This document shows, in pieces, positions 53,270 to 62,340 of a stretch of DNA of 64,000 nt; the stretch's first letter is position 1; every line of letters begins with the position of its first letter. Under the pieces are notes generated by a model that had not been told where the DNA came from, did no database searches, and saw only the letters and a list, made by a program, of their open reading frames with translations. The stretch lies in assembly GCA_963783355.1 (NCBI GenBank), contig CAWANF010000007.1, positions 310,001 through 374,000 of the forward strand. The letters run 5' to 3'. This stretch comes from CAWANF01 sp963783355. GTDB lineage: Bacteria; Bacteroidota; Rhodothermia; Balneolales; DATFMH01. The position numbers and the translations under genes were made by a program.

Positions 53270-54717
53270 GCTCCACAACTACCAGTTCCACCAGCGGAAC
53301 TAACCAACTGTTTCAGCAAACGAACCCGTATGCCCCCTACATACAGGAACTAATGCAGATCGACAGTCAGCCAAAGCTGCAAATGCAGGCTGATCAGAAT
53401 ACGGAAAATACACGGAAACAGGCTGTAACGGATATTGGTAGTAAACTCTCGACACTTAATACAACCATCGAATCTTTTATCAACGATCCTCTTACTCAAT
53501 TCAGCCCTTACGCAACGACTTCCAGCGATACCAGTGCCGTTTCGGTAATTTCGAGCACCGGTATTAATAATCCCGGCACCTATAATATGAGCGTAAGCCA
53601 ACTGGCTAAAAACGATATCGCCTTGTCCGGTACATTCAGCAGTACCGGCACCGATTTAAGCGCAAGTGGAACAGGTTCTTTCGATATTGCTATTGGCTCG
53701 GGTACCCCGGTTACTATTTCTGTAAATACGGCCGGGTTAACTAATAAAGATGTCCTTAATAACATTGCAACAGCCATAAACAATCAGCTGGGAGGTAAAG
53801 TAAACGCTTCGGTATACCAGGTTGACAGCAATAATCTGCAACTTTCTATTAAAAGCCTTGATACGGGAACAGCAAATCAGATTTCAATATCGAATTCACA
53901 GGGTGATTTACAGGGTTTAAATGCCAGTCACCTGTACACATCTTCTCAACTGGATGCCAAATTCACTATCGACGGGGTTTCCTTTCAACGTTCCAAAAAT
54001 GTGGTAAATGACGCGATTTCGGGAATGAGTTTCGAGCTTAACGGAACCACTTCGAATGATGTTCAATTAAATGTCAGCCTGGACACTAAAAAAGTCCAGG
54101 ACAATATTCAGTCTTTTATTGATCAGTACAACGCGGTCAATTCACTTATCCGCCAGGATACTTTTGTTAATGGCCAAACCGGATCGAAAGGTCCTCTTGC
54201 TGATTTAATGACCATTCGTTCCATGAGCAATACCCTCCGGCAGCTGGTCATTCAACCGGTAAGCAGTTTATCCGGATCCGGCATTTCTCAATTAGCTGAT
54301 ATTGGAATTGAAACAAAAGACGATGGAAGTTTAAGCATTACCGACAGCCAAAAATTGCAGGATGCGCTGAAGACTAACGCTCAGGGTGTTCAAAATCTTT
54401 TCACAGCCAGCGACGGGCTTGCAACAAGCTTAAAAAGCAGGATTGATTCGTACATCACCGGAAGCAGTAATATTCTCGACTCCATTAAAACAGGTATGGA
54501 CGACCGCATCAATCGTTTAAAAGATCAAATCAGCCAGCAGGATACGTACCTGCAGATGAAACAAAAGCAGTACGAAGACGAATTCAATCAACTACAGCAG
54601 GTCATTCTCGACGGACAATCGACATACAATACCATACAATCTTTCATGAGTCAAAGTGCCGCTATACAAAATTCTTATTCATCGTCTTCGACATCAACTT
54701 CACAATATACAGGATAG
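53266..54717 (+). CDS. fliD: Flagellar cap protein FliD (filament cap)
   Basis: The 483-residue protein has FliD landmarks: NTENTRKQAVTDIGSKLSTLN near the start, GTYNMSVSQLAKND, FTIDGVSFQRSKNVVNDAISGMSFELNGT, FIDQYNAVNSLI, ADIGIETKDDGSLSI, and the C-terminal coil RINRLKDQISQQDTYLQMKQKQYEDEFNQLQ. FliD forms the cap at the filament tip that folds flagellin. The start overlaps fliS (ATGA). Confidence 0.94.
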   Translation: MSSTTTSSTSGTNQLFQQTNPYAPYIQELMQIDSQPKLQMQADQNTENTRKQAVTDIGSKLSTLNTTIESFINDPLTQFSPYATTSSDTSAVSVISSTGINNPGTYNMSVSQLAKNDIALSGTFSSTGTDLSASGTGSFDIAIGSGTPVTISVNTAGLTNKDVLNNIATAINNQLGGKVNASVYQVDSNNLQLSIKSLDTGTANQISISNSQGDLQGLNASHLYTSSQLDAKFTIDGVSFQRSKNVVNDAISGMSFELNGTTSNDVQLNVSLDTKKVQDNIQSFIDQYNAVNSLIRQDTFVNGQTGSKGPLADLMTIRSMSNTLRQLVIQPVSSLSGSGISQLADIGIETKDDGSLSITDSQKLQDALKTNAQGVQNLFTASDGLATSLKSRIDSYITGSSNILDSIKTGMDDRINRLKDQISQQDTYLQMKQKQYEDEFNQLQQVILDGQSTYNTIQSFMSQSAAIQNSYSSSSTSTSQYTG

Positions 54718-54728
54718 TCTGAACAGCA

Positions 54729-55106
54729 ATGTTATCAGCGATTCAAATAAAAATATTATTAGATATCAGCGATCATATACTGGCTGAACTGGACCATGAA
54801 GATCCATCTATAACTATTATTAAGAAATTATTCGGAGAACGTGCTGCCTTCATAGACGGCGTAAATAAAGAAACGGCGGAAACTCCAAAACCAGAACTGG
54901 ACACCCCTGAACAAAATGAAGCAAAAACATTATTTATGTTGTTCCAGGACAGGGAAATGGTAATTAACCGAAAATTAATTACTTTACGTGAACATAAGAA
55001 AACCCTGTTGAAACAAATCCTTCATGATAAAAAAGTTCAGGACATATATAAAAACAAACAGAAACAAAATGTTTCTTATTTAATCAATGAACACTTACAG
55101 GGATAA
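54729..55106 (+). CDS. FliT-like flagellar chaperone
   Basis: The 125-residue helical protein lies 11 bases after fliD, where FliT genes usually stand. It has the helical pattern of FliT (KKLFGERAAFIDGVNK, and AKTLFMLFQDREMVINRKLITLREHKKTLLKQILHDKKV). FliT binds FliD before export. The sequence of this family varies widely, so the call rests on position, length and helix pattern. Confidence 0.65.
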   Translation: MLSAIQIKILLDISDHILAELDHEDPSITIIKKLFGERAAFIDGVNKETAETPKPELDTPEQNEAKTLFMLFQDREMVINRKLITLREHKKTLLKQILHDKKVQDIYKNKQKQNVSYLINEHLQG

Positions 55107-55108
55107 TT

Positions 55109-55417
55109 ATGGAAATAAATAGTCTCAGTACTCATAGCTTTAGTAACGTCAACAAAGCAGCACGATCGGAAAATGTTCCCGAATCTGCTGAAAGAGAAAC
55201 GGCACCCGATGGCGACGATCTTGGTTCTTCTGCGAAGGTATCTGTAAATAAATCGCAGTATGGAAACGAAGCAAAGTTTGCCCATCAGGTTTTTAACAAA
55301 TTGAATCAATCTACGGTTAGCAATTTAAATGGCATTAAGTCCAAAATAAGCCAGGGTTCATACCAGAACGGTGGTGTTAACCAGGCCGTGATTTCAGGAC
55401 TCAAAAATTCATTGTAG
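55109..55417 (+). CDS. FlgM-like anti-sigma-28 factor 1
   Basis: The 102-residue product starts MEINSLSTHSF and ends in a FlgM-type block, GIKSKISQGSYQNGGVNQAVISGLKNSL, matching the IKxxIxxGxY...VAxxIxxxL pattern. FlgM holds sigma-28 until the hook is finished. The polar N-terminal half holds RSENVPESAERET, which recurs in the next gene. Only two bases separate it from the FliT-like gene. Confidence 0.75.
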   Translation: MEINSLSTHSFSNVNKAARSENVPESAERETAPDGDDLGSSAKVSVNKSQYGNEAKFAHQVFNKLNQSTVSNLNGIKSKISQGSYQNGGVNQAVISGLKNSL

Positions 55418-55440
55418 TTTGAAATGATTTACAGGGATAG

Positions 55441-55929
55441 ATGGAAGTAAACAACATAAATAATAAAGACCTTGTAAATAATAAAATCCGCACGAACAAA
55501 GCCGGTAGATCAGAAAATGTACCGGAGTCTGCGGAAAAAGAAACTTTACCAGATGGTGACGAAAAGTCATTGTCTGATAAGGTTTCTATTGATAAGTCAA
55601 AGTATGGAAATGAACTGCATTTCGCCCAACAGGTTTTAAATAAAGCCAAACAATCCTCTATACGTAGTTTAACGGATATAAAAAACAAAATTGATCAAGG
55701 CGCCTATCAAAGTGAAAAGGTAAACAAGTTGGTAAGTGAACATATCAAAAACTCCCTGATATCCCTGGAGACATCAACTATTCAACAACAAAATTCCGGC
55801 ACTCCCGATACCAACAAAACTCAACTCAGCCAAGAAGATAAGGATCAAATGCTTAATGATTCTGCCATCCAGAAACACGTTTCGGACAAGATAATTAAGG
55901 ACTTAAATACCCTAAATAAAAAAGATTAG
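55441..55929 (+). CDS. FlgM-like protein 2 with C-terminal extension
   Basis: The 162-residue paralogue of the preceding gene has RSENVPESAEKETLPDGDE in common with it, and the FlgM-like DIKNKIDQGAYQSEKVNKLVSEHIKNSL (about 80-107). A further 55 polar residues follow (NSGTPDTNKTQLSQEDKDQML...) with helix-like potential. It may be a second anti-sigma factor or a regulator of the first. It ends the fliS-fliD-fliT-flgM run. Confidence 0.7.
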   Translation: MEVNNINNKDLVNNKIRTNKAGRSENVPESAEKETLPDGDEKSLSDKVSIDKSKYGNELHFAQQVLNKAKQSSIRSLTDIKNKIDQGAYQSEKVNKLVSEHIKNSLISLETSTIQQQNSGTPDTNKTQLSQEDKDQMLNDSAIQKHVSDKIIKDLNTLNKKD

Positions 55930-56053
55930 ATTTTTTTAATATTCCCTGTAACAATTACGTATTAAATACCTCTTGTATGTGATGGGTATAATTACTTACA
56001 TTTAATACATTGTTGTCTTAAATAACATTAACACAAAAGAGGGTATTGGTAAA

Positions 56054-57466
56054 ATGAGGGGGAAAATTTTATTGATCGATGATGATCCTCATATTTTAGG
56101 CTTTTTGAAGGAACATTTGACCTTAAATGATTACCAGGTAACAGATTTCAATTCACCTTCAAATGCTATTGAACATTTTCAAGGGAATCATTACGATCTC
56201 GTTTTAAGTGATGTAAAAATGAATGAGATGACGGGTGACGAAGTGTTACGTCATATCAAAAAATGCAGGCCGGAAACGGGTGTCATTCTCATGACGGGCT
56301 ATGGCAGCATCAATCATACCGTTAATGCGATGCGCCGGGGAGCATTCGACTATATCACCAAACCTTTTAGCAGTACCGAGATTCTTTCACGTATCAACTA
56401 TTTTTTTAATTACAAAGGGGAATCCAAACCGATACAGGGCCATGCGGTATTAAAAGCAAGCACCACATCTTCTGGTGATGCGGATAAAGTATTACCATTA
56501 CAAAAGTCTGGTTCGGTAAAATTTATAGGAGAGAGTCCAAAGATTAAAAAATTGTTGAATATCCTTCCTCAAATTTCCCGAAATAATGCCCCTGTCATGA
56601 TCCAGGGCGATAGCGGAACCGGAAAGGAAGTGTATGCACGCCTTATTCAACAAAACAGCACAAGAGCCAATGCCCCATATATAACGATTAATTGTGCCAA
56701 CTTACCTTCCGAACTGGTAGAAAGCACTCTGTTCGGTCATGTAAAAGGAGCCTTTACCGGTGCCGTCAGCGATAAAAAAGGAGCATTTGAAGAAGCTGAC
56801 GGCGGAACTCTTTTGCTGGATGAAATCACAGAAATCGATATCAACATTCAGGCTAAATTACTACGTGTTCTTCAGGAAGGTGAATTTCAGCAAGTCGGAA
56901 GCCAAAAGATTAAAAAAGTTGATGTTCGAATCATTTCAACGACGAACAGAAATATCAGCAAAGCAATTAATGAGGGTAAATTCCGGAGTGATCTCTATTT
57001 CCGTTTAAATGTTTTCCCCATTAAGATGCCATCTTTGAGTGAACGTATTGAAGATATCCCACTTCTGGCCGATTATTTCTGTGAGAAATATGCCCGGCAA
57101 TATTCGATTGAACGGAAATCCATATCGGAAGATTTAAAAAACTATCTCGTAACACAGTCATGGAACGGAAATGTCAGGCAGTTAGAGAATTTCATTCTCC
57201 GTGGCATACTCATGTCGGTTGATTCGAATGTCATCGAAATAAGTCACGTCATGAACAATTTGTTCGGCGATTATAACGAAGAAATCACAGAGGAAAAGGT
57301 ATCTGAAATACCACTGGTTCCCATCGAAGAAATGGAAAAACGCCTCATCCAGAAAGCTTTGAAAAGAACCAATGGTAACCAGAAAGAAGCTGCTAAAATC
57401 CTGAAAATTTCCGATCGGACCATCCGGAATAAATTGAAGAATTACTCCCCAACTGTAGCAATGTAA
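56054..57466 (+). CDS. NtrC-type sigma-54-dependent response regulator
   Basis: The 470-residue regulator has a receiver domain (about 1-120: LLIDDDPHILGFL, phosphoacceptor Asp in LVLSDVKMNEMTG, T/K sites MTGYGS and YITKPF), a AAA+ domain (about 155-385: GDSGTGKEVYARLIQ, the sigma-54 loop GAFTGA, DGGTLLLDEI) and a Fis-type HTH at the C-terminus (NGNQKEAAKILKISDRTIRNKL). It should switch on sigma-54 promoters, in many flagellated bacteria hook-basal or flgK-type operons. Located next to the FlgM-like genes. Confidence 0.92.
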   Translation: MRGKILLIDDDPHILGFLKEHLTLNDYQVTDFNSPSNAIEHFQGNHYDLVLSDVKMNEMTGDEVLRHIKKCRPETGVILMTGYGSINHTVNAMRRGAFDYITKPFSSTEILSRINYFFNYKGESKPIQGHAVLKASTTSSGDADKVLPLQKSGSVKFIGESPKIKKLLNILPQISRNNAPVMIQGDSGTGKEVYARLIQQNSTRANAPYITINCANLPSELVESTLFGHVKGAFTGAVSDKKGAFEEADGGTLLLDEITEIDINIQAKLLRVLQEGEFQQVGSQKIKKVDVRIISTTNRNISKAINEGKFRSDLYFRLNVFPIKMPSLSERIEDIPLLADYFCEKYARQYSIERKSISEDLKNYLVTQSWNGNVRQLENFILRGILMSVDSNVIEISHVMNNLFGDYNEEITEEKVSEIPLVPIEEMEKRLIQKALKRTNGNQKEAAKILKISDRTIRNKLKNYSPTVAM

Positions 57467-57487
57467 TTTTGATCTTCATAACAGTTC

Positions 57488-57527
57488 GTTCCCGGAGTGC
57501 AAATGCCCCCGGGAACTATGTTTTTTT
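57488..57527 (+). terminator. Terminator after the NtrC-type regulator gene
   Basis: Arms GTTCCCGG (57,488-57,495) and CCGGGAAC (57,509-57,516), then TATG and seven T residues. It is 22 bases past the stop and shares the junction with the convergent GH31 gene. Confidence 0.85.
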
Positions 57528-59784
57528 ATTTTTGGATACGAACTTCCTCCTGTGTATTACTTTTCAGTTTCACAGATAATATCCCGGTCATTTTATTCCA
57601 ATTAAATCTTCTGTGACGATGATTTATTCGCAGGCTACGGGGTTTTTGAGAAAGCTTAACCTGCAAGACAACCGTGCTTTTAACAGGATCCGAATGGAAC
57701 GCAATTTCGTTATCTCCGGACTCTCCTTTTAGCATTTTAATCTTATCCTTATCATATCGGTCGACGTATGAAAACCGGGTTTGGCTGCCAATCTTGCCGG
57801 GAACAAAAGTAATCGTAACATCAGATGAACTTTTTTTACCCTTCCATATTTTATTATTGCCCTCGTATATGTTGCCCGTAACATAAATAGAGTTGGCTTT
57901 AATAAAGACGGGGATATGCGAGAGATCCTCAGATATAGATATAGTCTGTTTTCCATTATATTTTTTCGACCAATTATAATAATCAAACCATTCGCCTGCA
58001 GGAAGGTACACTTTGCGTGTATTTGTGGAATCATAAATTGGCGCTACCAGAAACGCATTTCCGAACTCATATTCATTCCAGATATTATACGTTTGAGAAT
58101 CATTAGGATAGAGATAGGCCAGGGGTTTCATTAACACACCGTTAACAGAAGAAGTATTGGCTAAAGAATAAATATAAGGCAGCATTTCCATTCGATGCTC
58201 ACATGCGGCTCTGAAGACATCCTGCAACTCTTTTCCATATTTCCATGGCGGACGATCTTCACCGCGACCTCCGGCATTGTCAATTTTTATCTCAAACATA
58301 CCGCTCCATGAACTAAATTCAAGCCAGCGGGCATACAAAGCGGTGGAAATACGGCCGCCGAGATAGCCGCCGGTATCGGAACCCCACATCGGAAATCCCA
58401 TAAAACCAGTACGAACGGCATTAGCAATACTGCATGTCAGACCGTCCCAGCTTGAGCGGGAATCACCGCCCCATACCGCACTTAAATACGGCTGGCATCT
58501 TTGAAAAGCGGCTCTTGCAAAATTAAATTCGTCTTTACCAAAAGAATCACTCAAGAATTTATTGATTGTTTTGGCGTACAGGTAAATGTATTTATTCCGA
58601 TGTTCGGGTTCGGGCGTGCCGTCATCCCAATGTGCCATCTCCGGAAAAGCTTCATCGGCACGATCCATTTTGTGTCCCCGCACATTATACGCATACTGGT
58701 TTTCTTTCATTCTCTTTTCAAACTCATTGACTGCTTTCGGATTCGTCAAATCCATATACCCTTTGTAATTTGGCAGCAGGCCGGGAAAATCATGGTCACT
58801 AAAGGTCATTGGAGCTACCCATGTCATGAACTGTAGTCCATATTTATTATTTATTTCTGATATCCACCGGCCGGGATTTGAAAACCTACTATTGAAATCC
58901 ATTTTGGACCATTCATGAGATCCGTTACTATACGGACGATCGACATACCAGCCGGTCAATGGAATCTTCAAATCGGTCATATGCTGAATATCGGAGAGGA
59001 TTCCATCCTTCCCGTTGTTATTTTGGTCGCGCCACACAATGGGTCCGCAGGCCCAGATTGGTATATATTTCGGGCTTCCAATTATCTTGTAATACTGCTG
59101 AAGCTCCTGATCCCCGTTGGACCCGGGGAAAATATACCAGTTCAGTTTCCCGGTATGATGATACAATTGGGTTTCATTATTTTTGCCTGTTGCAAATCGA
59201 TATTTCCCTTCGGCAAACGTATCAAAAAACGAAGCATACCCTCTGCTGCTCATGTAGAAGGCCGACCAAACCGATGCGTAATTTTCATGATACTGATCAC
59301 CGGTTCCTAACACATCCACATCTATGACATCCCCCCTTAAATCAGGTGATTTCCTGTTGTTCGGATACAGATGTTCGAGAACTCCAAAATAATGCTCATC
59401 CTGGTCAGCCAGGTGAACCGTCACATTTTGCGACCAGCGCGGATCCGCAGAAAAATGTAACCCGCCGGCAAGTTTTGTCACTGTCATATTCACTATAAGT
59501 GGCTTCATATTATTCCGGTATTGAGCTGAAGCCGGGTACACCATCCTGATTTGATAAGATGTATTGGTACTGTCCGTTAAAGTCACTGCCTCCGGTTTCG
59601 TAAAATTGAAAGCGATGGCGTTAATCTGAACGAGTTTTTTACCGGGAACCCTGACAAAAATTTTATTGCCGGAAACACTCAAAAAAATGGGAGTGTGAGC
59701 TTTTTGTGCATTCCCTTTTGAAACAAATCCCATCAAAACAACAGAAACAATACCAATAGATTTTTTAAAATTAGTGAGGTTCAT
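57526..59784 (-). CDS. Secreted GH31-family glycoside hydrolase
   Basis: From the ATG at 59,784 the product has 752 residues and a signal peptide (MGFVSKGNAQ). GH31 landmarks: the beta-barrel segment PIWACGPIVWRDQ, GWYVDRPYSNG, the nucleophile region RGHKMDRADEAFPEM (Asp), the acid/base region AVWGGDSRSSWDGL, and FPMWGSDTGGYLGG. The family covers alpha-glucosidases and alpha-xylosidases. Substrate unknown. The frame is open 60 codons upstream, but that stretch lacks a signal peptide and looks noncoding. It stands between flagellar blocks without obvious functional link. Confidence 0.88.
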   Translation of the reverse strand: MNLTNFKKSIGIVSVVLMGFVSKGNAQKAHTPIFLSVSGNKIFVRVPGKKLVQINAIAFNFTKPEAVTLTDSTNTSYQIRMVYPASAQYRNNMKPLIVNMTVTKLAGGLHFSADPRWSQNVTVHLADQDEHYFGVLEHLYPNNRKSPDLRGDVIDVDVLGTGDQYHENYASVWSAFYMSSRGYASFFDTFAEGKYRFATGKNNETQLYHHTGKLNWYIFPGSNGDQELQQYYKIIGSPKYIPIWACGPIVWRDQNNNGKDGILSDIQHMTDLKIPLTGWYVDRPYSNGSHEWSKMDFNSRFSNPGRWISEINNKYGLQFMTWVAPMTFSDHDFPGLLPNYKGYMDLTNPKAVNEFEKRMKENQYAYNVRGHKMDRADEAFPEMAHWDDGTPEPEHRNKYIYLYAKTINKFLSDSFGKDEFNFARAAFQRCQPYLSAVWGGDSRSSWDGLTCSIANAVRTGFMGFPMWGSDTGGYLGGRISTALYARWLEFSSWSGMFEIKIDNAGGRGEDRPPWKYGKELQDVFRAACEHRMEMLPYIYSLANTSSVNGVLMKPLAYLYPNDSQTYNIWNEYEFGNAFLVAPIYDSTNTRKVYLPAGEWFDYYNWSKKYNGKQTISISEDLSHIPVFIKANSIYVTGNIYEGNNKIWKGKKSSSDVTITFVPGKIGSQTRFSYVDRYDKDKIKMLKGESGDNEIAFHSDPVKSTVVLQVKLSQKPRSLRINHRHRRFNWNKMTGILSVKLKSNTQEEVRIQK

Positions 59785-60084
59785 AACCTTTTCGATGTTT
59801 AACTTATTAATAACTATTCTACCCGCCAGCCTGCATAACATCAGAATACATTTTTCAAATACCTCCAAATTCTGGCAATCGGGATTTATAATATTACATT
59901 TCCACCGGCTATCATAAATAATCACCTGACTTGGAATGCAAGCTAATATGATGCTTTTTATCACACTATATACTTATAGAGGGCTACAAAAGAATAATAT
60001 CATAAAAAAAATTGAAAAAGACATGACAATGCCATTCCAATTGTACTCAACAGATATCAACCTGTTGGTATATCTGCTGGCAAA
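59785..60084. other. Gap between the GH31 gene and the flagellar GT gene
   Basis: About 300 bases. It holds the upstream open stretch of the GH31 frame (not accepted), the GH31 promoter, and a hairpin with arms CAGATAT (60,051-60,057) and ATATCTG (60,070-60,076), 9 bases past the stop of the minus-strand GT gene. That hairpin lacks a T-run, so it is only a possible terminator. Confidence 0.4.
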
Positions 60085-61419
60085 TTACTTTCCGACCATC
60101 GCCATTTGATGTTTGTTGCTTTTTGAGATTAAAAAACGGGCCTTCTTAATCTCTTTAGCCTTGATGAGGGCGGCCACCCAACGATGCAACACAACATCGT
60201 CATCCGGATTCACATTATATATCTTTTCATATATCCTGCAGGCAAAATCTATCCATCCTTTATCGACGAATAACGACAACGCTTCATTCATAAGTAAATA
60301 TGTTTTCTCATCGAAATGGCCGGGCAAATACCGTTCGAACAAATCCATGAAATATCGCTTTGATTTATCATAATCGGATAACTCTACTGAATAAATGAAC
60401 ATCCGCTCCAACAAATCGTCACCAATCCTACCGTCATTCAGTTCATAATATTCTTCATAATGCTCAAAAGCTTTTCGGTAGTTTCCGGATCGAAACGCGG
60501 CATCAGCCATCAGGAAATGAAAATCGACCTTAGGAAGTGTTACGTCAAAATTAGTATGGGATAAACTATTGTAATGTTGGTAATAATTTCCAAGATGATC
60601 ACAGGCTTTTCCCCAGTTTTTATTGAATTGCGCGATTTTATAGAGCACAAGATAGGGCATTTTCTGTCCGGCGTTTAATCCAAGTGATCGCTCTGTCAAC
60701 AAACGGGATTCTTCCCAGCGATTCGTTTCGGCAAGGGAATTGGACAACCCGTTTAAAGCGGCCGTGAAATCAAACGTCATAAGCTGGTTTGATTTAAGCG
60801 CCTTCCGGAAAAAAGATATCGCTTTTTTATGATCTCCGTCTGCGGAATACCGGATCGCTGTCAATAGATTGGGATATGCGGTATTAGGGGCCTCTTCCAA
60901 TTCAGTATCTGTGTCAGCGATCTTGCTGTTCGGGCCCATCTTAGTGATGAAGAATATTTTTTCAAAAATTTCCCGGTTATCCAGCAGGAAATCGGCCCGC
61001 AGATATGGAACATTATACCCGGAAAAGCGAATCTCTTTATTATTTGGAAAAAGACGAATCTGATATTGTTGTTTCTTGACCGGGAACGGTTCATACGATT
61101 CAATCAGCCCGGCATATATTTTATCTTCTTCCAGAGTAATAGCCAATATTGACTCCAGCTCGGGTTGTTCCTGATCATCCAGATATAATATCCATGGCGT
61201 CTCGACCAAATCTATCGCTCGGTTTAATGCTGAAACCAATCCTTCCTGCGGGCTGTATTTTACGAATTGCAGGGCATAATCATCATGGAAAGAAAATGAA
61301 TCCGGACAGACAACGATAATGTTTGAAATATAGACATGGTTCTTTTTTATCCTGTCCATCAACATTGAAGGCTCGCCCCCGACCGTCCATACTACGGTTA
61401 TTTCATCAAAGTTTTTCAT
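60085..61419 (-). CDS. GT2-like glycosyltransferase with TPRs in the flg operon
   Basis: The 444-residue protein has a short GT-A part (about 1-130: ISNIIVVCPDSFSF, YSPQEGLVSALNRAIDLVETPWILYLDDQEQPE) where LDDQEQ takes the DxD position, and a long TPR-like part (about 190-440: NPDDDVVLHRWVAALIKAKEIKKARFLI). It starts 25 bases after flgL on the same strand, in the operon flgN-flgK-flgL. GT-TPR proteins beside flagellin genes often glycosylate flagellin; this is inferred here. Its fold resembles the GT at 3,453. Confidence 0.75.
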   Translation of the reverse strand: MKNFDEITVVWTVGGEPSMLMDRIKKNHVYISNIIVVCPDSFSFHDDYALQFVKYSPQEGLVSALNRAIDLVETPWILYLDDQEQPELESILAITLEEDKIYAGLIESYEPFPVKKQQYQIRLFPNNKEIRFSGYNVPYLRADFLLDNREIFEKIFFITKMGPNSKIADTDTELEEAPNTAYPNLLTAIRYSADGDHKKAISFFRKALKSNQLMTFDFTAALNGLSNSLAETNRWEESRLLTERSLGLNAGQKMPYLVLYKIAQFNKNWGKACDHLGNYYQHYNSLSHTNFDVTLPKVDFHFLMADAAFRSGNYRKAFEHYEEYYELNDGRIGDDLLERMFIYSVELSDYDKSKRYFMDLFERYLPGHFDEKTYLLMNEALSLFVDKGWIDFACRIYEKIYNVNPDDDVVLHRWVAALIKAKEIKKARFLISKSNKHQMAMVGK

Positions 61420-61444
61420 TTTCAGTCAATTAATGAACTTGTAA

Positions 61445-62338
61445 TTACATGTAATTAAGAAGCGACATCTGTGTAATTTTAGCATGAGCAGATAGCGCTG
61501 CCTGGTATGAAATCTGGTATTGCTGAATTTTTGAAAGAGCCTGGGCATAATCCGTGTCAACTAAATCACTCAATTGTCCCTTTTGATCCACTTTCATAGT
61601 ATCGTATTGCTTGGAAGTGAACTGCATCCGGTTGATGGTATCACCAATTCTGGATGTTAAATTTGTAACATGGTCTAAGGCTTTACCAACGCTGTCCAGG
61701 CTATTATTAATAGCCGTTGTATCATTATTTTGAAGTGCCGTTTTCAGGTTATCCAAAACGCCAAACAAATCCCCGGCCGAGGTGTTGCGCAATTCTTTAC
61801 CGGTAAAGCTATAGTTAATTTCGACATTATCGGAAATTTTCGTCTTCAGCTCGCTGGTATTGCTGTTATCCCCAACTCCACCGGTTTGAGTCGCATCAGT
61901 ATAAAAAGGTGCTTTCTGAACATTCGTCCCTCCAAACAGGTATTTACCATTCACGTTGGTGTTGGCTTCCGACATGATAATACCTTTAATACTGTCGACC
62001 TGGCTTGCCAGATTTTGCCGATCGCCAGCGGTCATGGAATCACTTGCGCCTCGTACTGCAACAGATTTCAGTTGCACGAGCTGATCTACAATACCATTTA
62101 AAGCGCCTTCAACCGAATTAGCCTGGGTCAATGCACTTTGAATGTTACCCTGGTATTGATCATTGCGGTTTATCGAACTCTGAATCATGCGTCCGGAGGT
62201 AAATGCCAGTGTATTATCAGAAGCTTTAGTGACGGACTTCCCGCTTGAAATGGCATCCTGTAATTTGGCCATTTCCGAACGATTTTGATTTAAATCATTT
62301 AACCAGGTTGAATAAAAACTATTCTGAGTTATTCTCAT
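61445..62338 (-). CDS. flgL: Flagellar hook-associated protein 3
   Basis: The 297-residue protein is flagellin-like at its ends: MRITQNSFYSTWLNDLNQNRS, and LQDAISSGKSVTKASDN, with the C-terminal YAQALSKIQQYQISYQAALSAHAKITQMSLLNYM, which match FlgL. It joins the hook to the filament with FlgK. It follows flgK by two bases in the same operon; the middle (about 130-190) is the variable part. Confidence 0.92.
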   Translation of the reverse strand: MRITQNSFYSTWLNDLNQNRSEMAKLQDAISSGKSVTKASDNTLAFTSGRMIQSSINRNDQYQGNIQSALTQANSVEGALNGIVDQLVQLKSVAVRGASDSMTAGDRQNLASQVDSIKGIIMSEANTNVNGKYLFGGTNVQKAPFYTDATQTGGVGDNSNTSELKTKISDNVEINYSFTGKELRNTSAGDLFGVLDNLKTALQNNDTTAINNSLDSVGKALDHVTNLTSRIGDTINRMQFTSKQYDTMKVDQKGQLSDLVDTDYAQALSKIQQYQISYQAALSAHAKITQMSLLNYM

Positions 62339-62340
62339 TT

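Noticed and set aside
59785..59964. Upstream extension of the GH31 frame by 60 codons
   Set aside because: The signal peptide begins at the ATG at 59,784; the extension is Cys/Ile-rich and unlike any domain.
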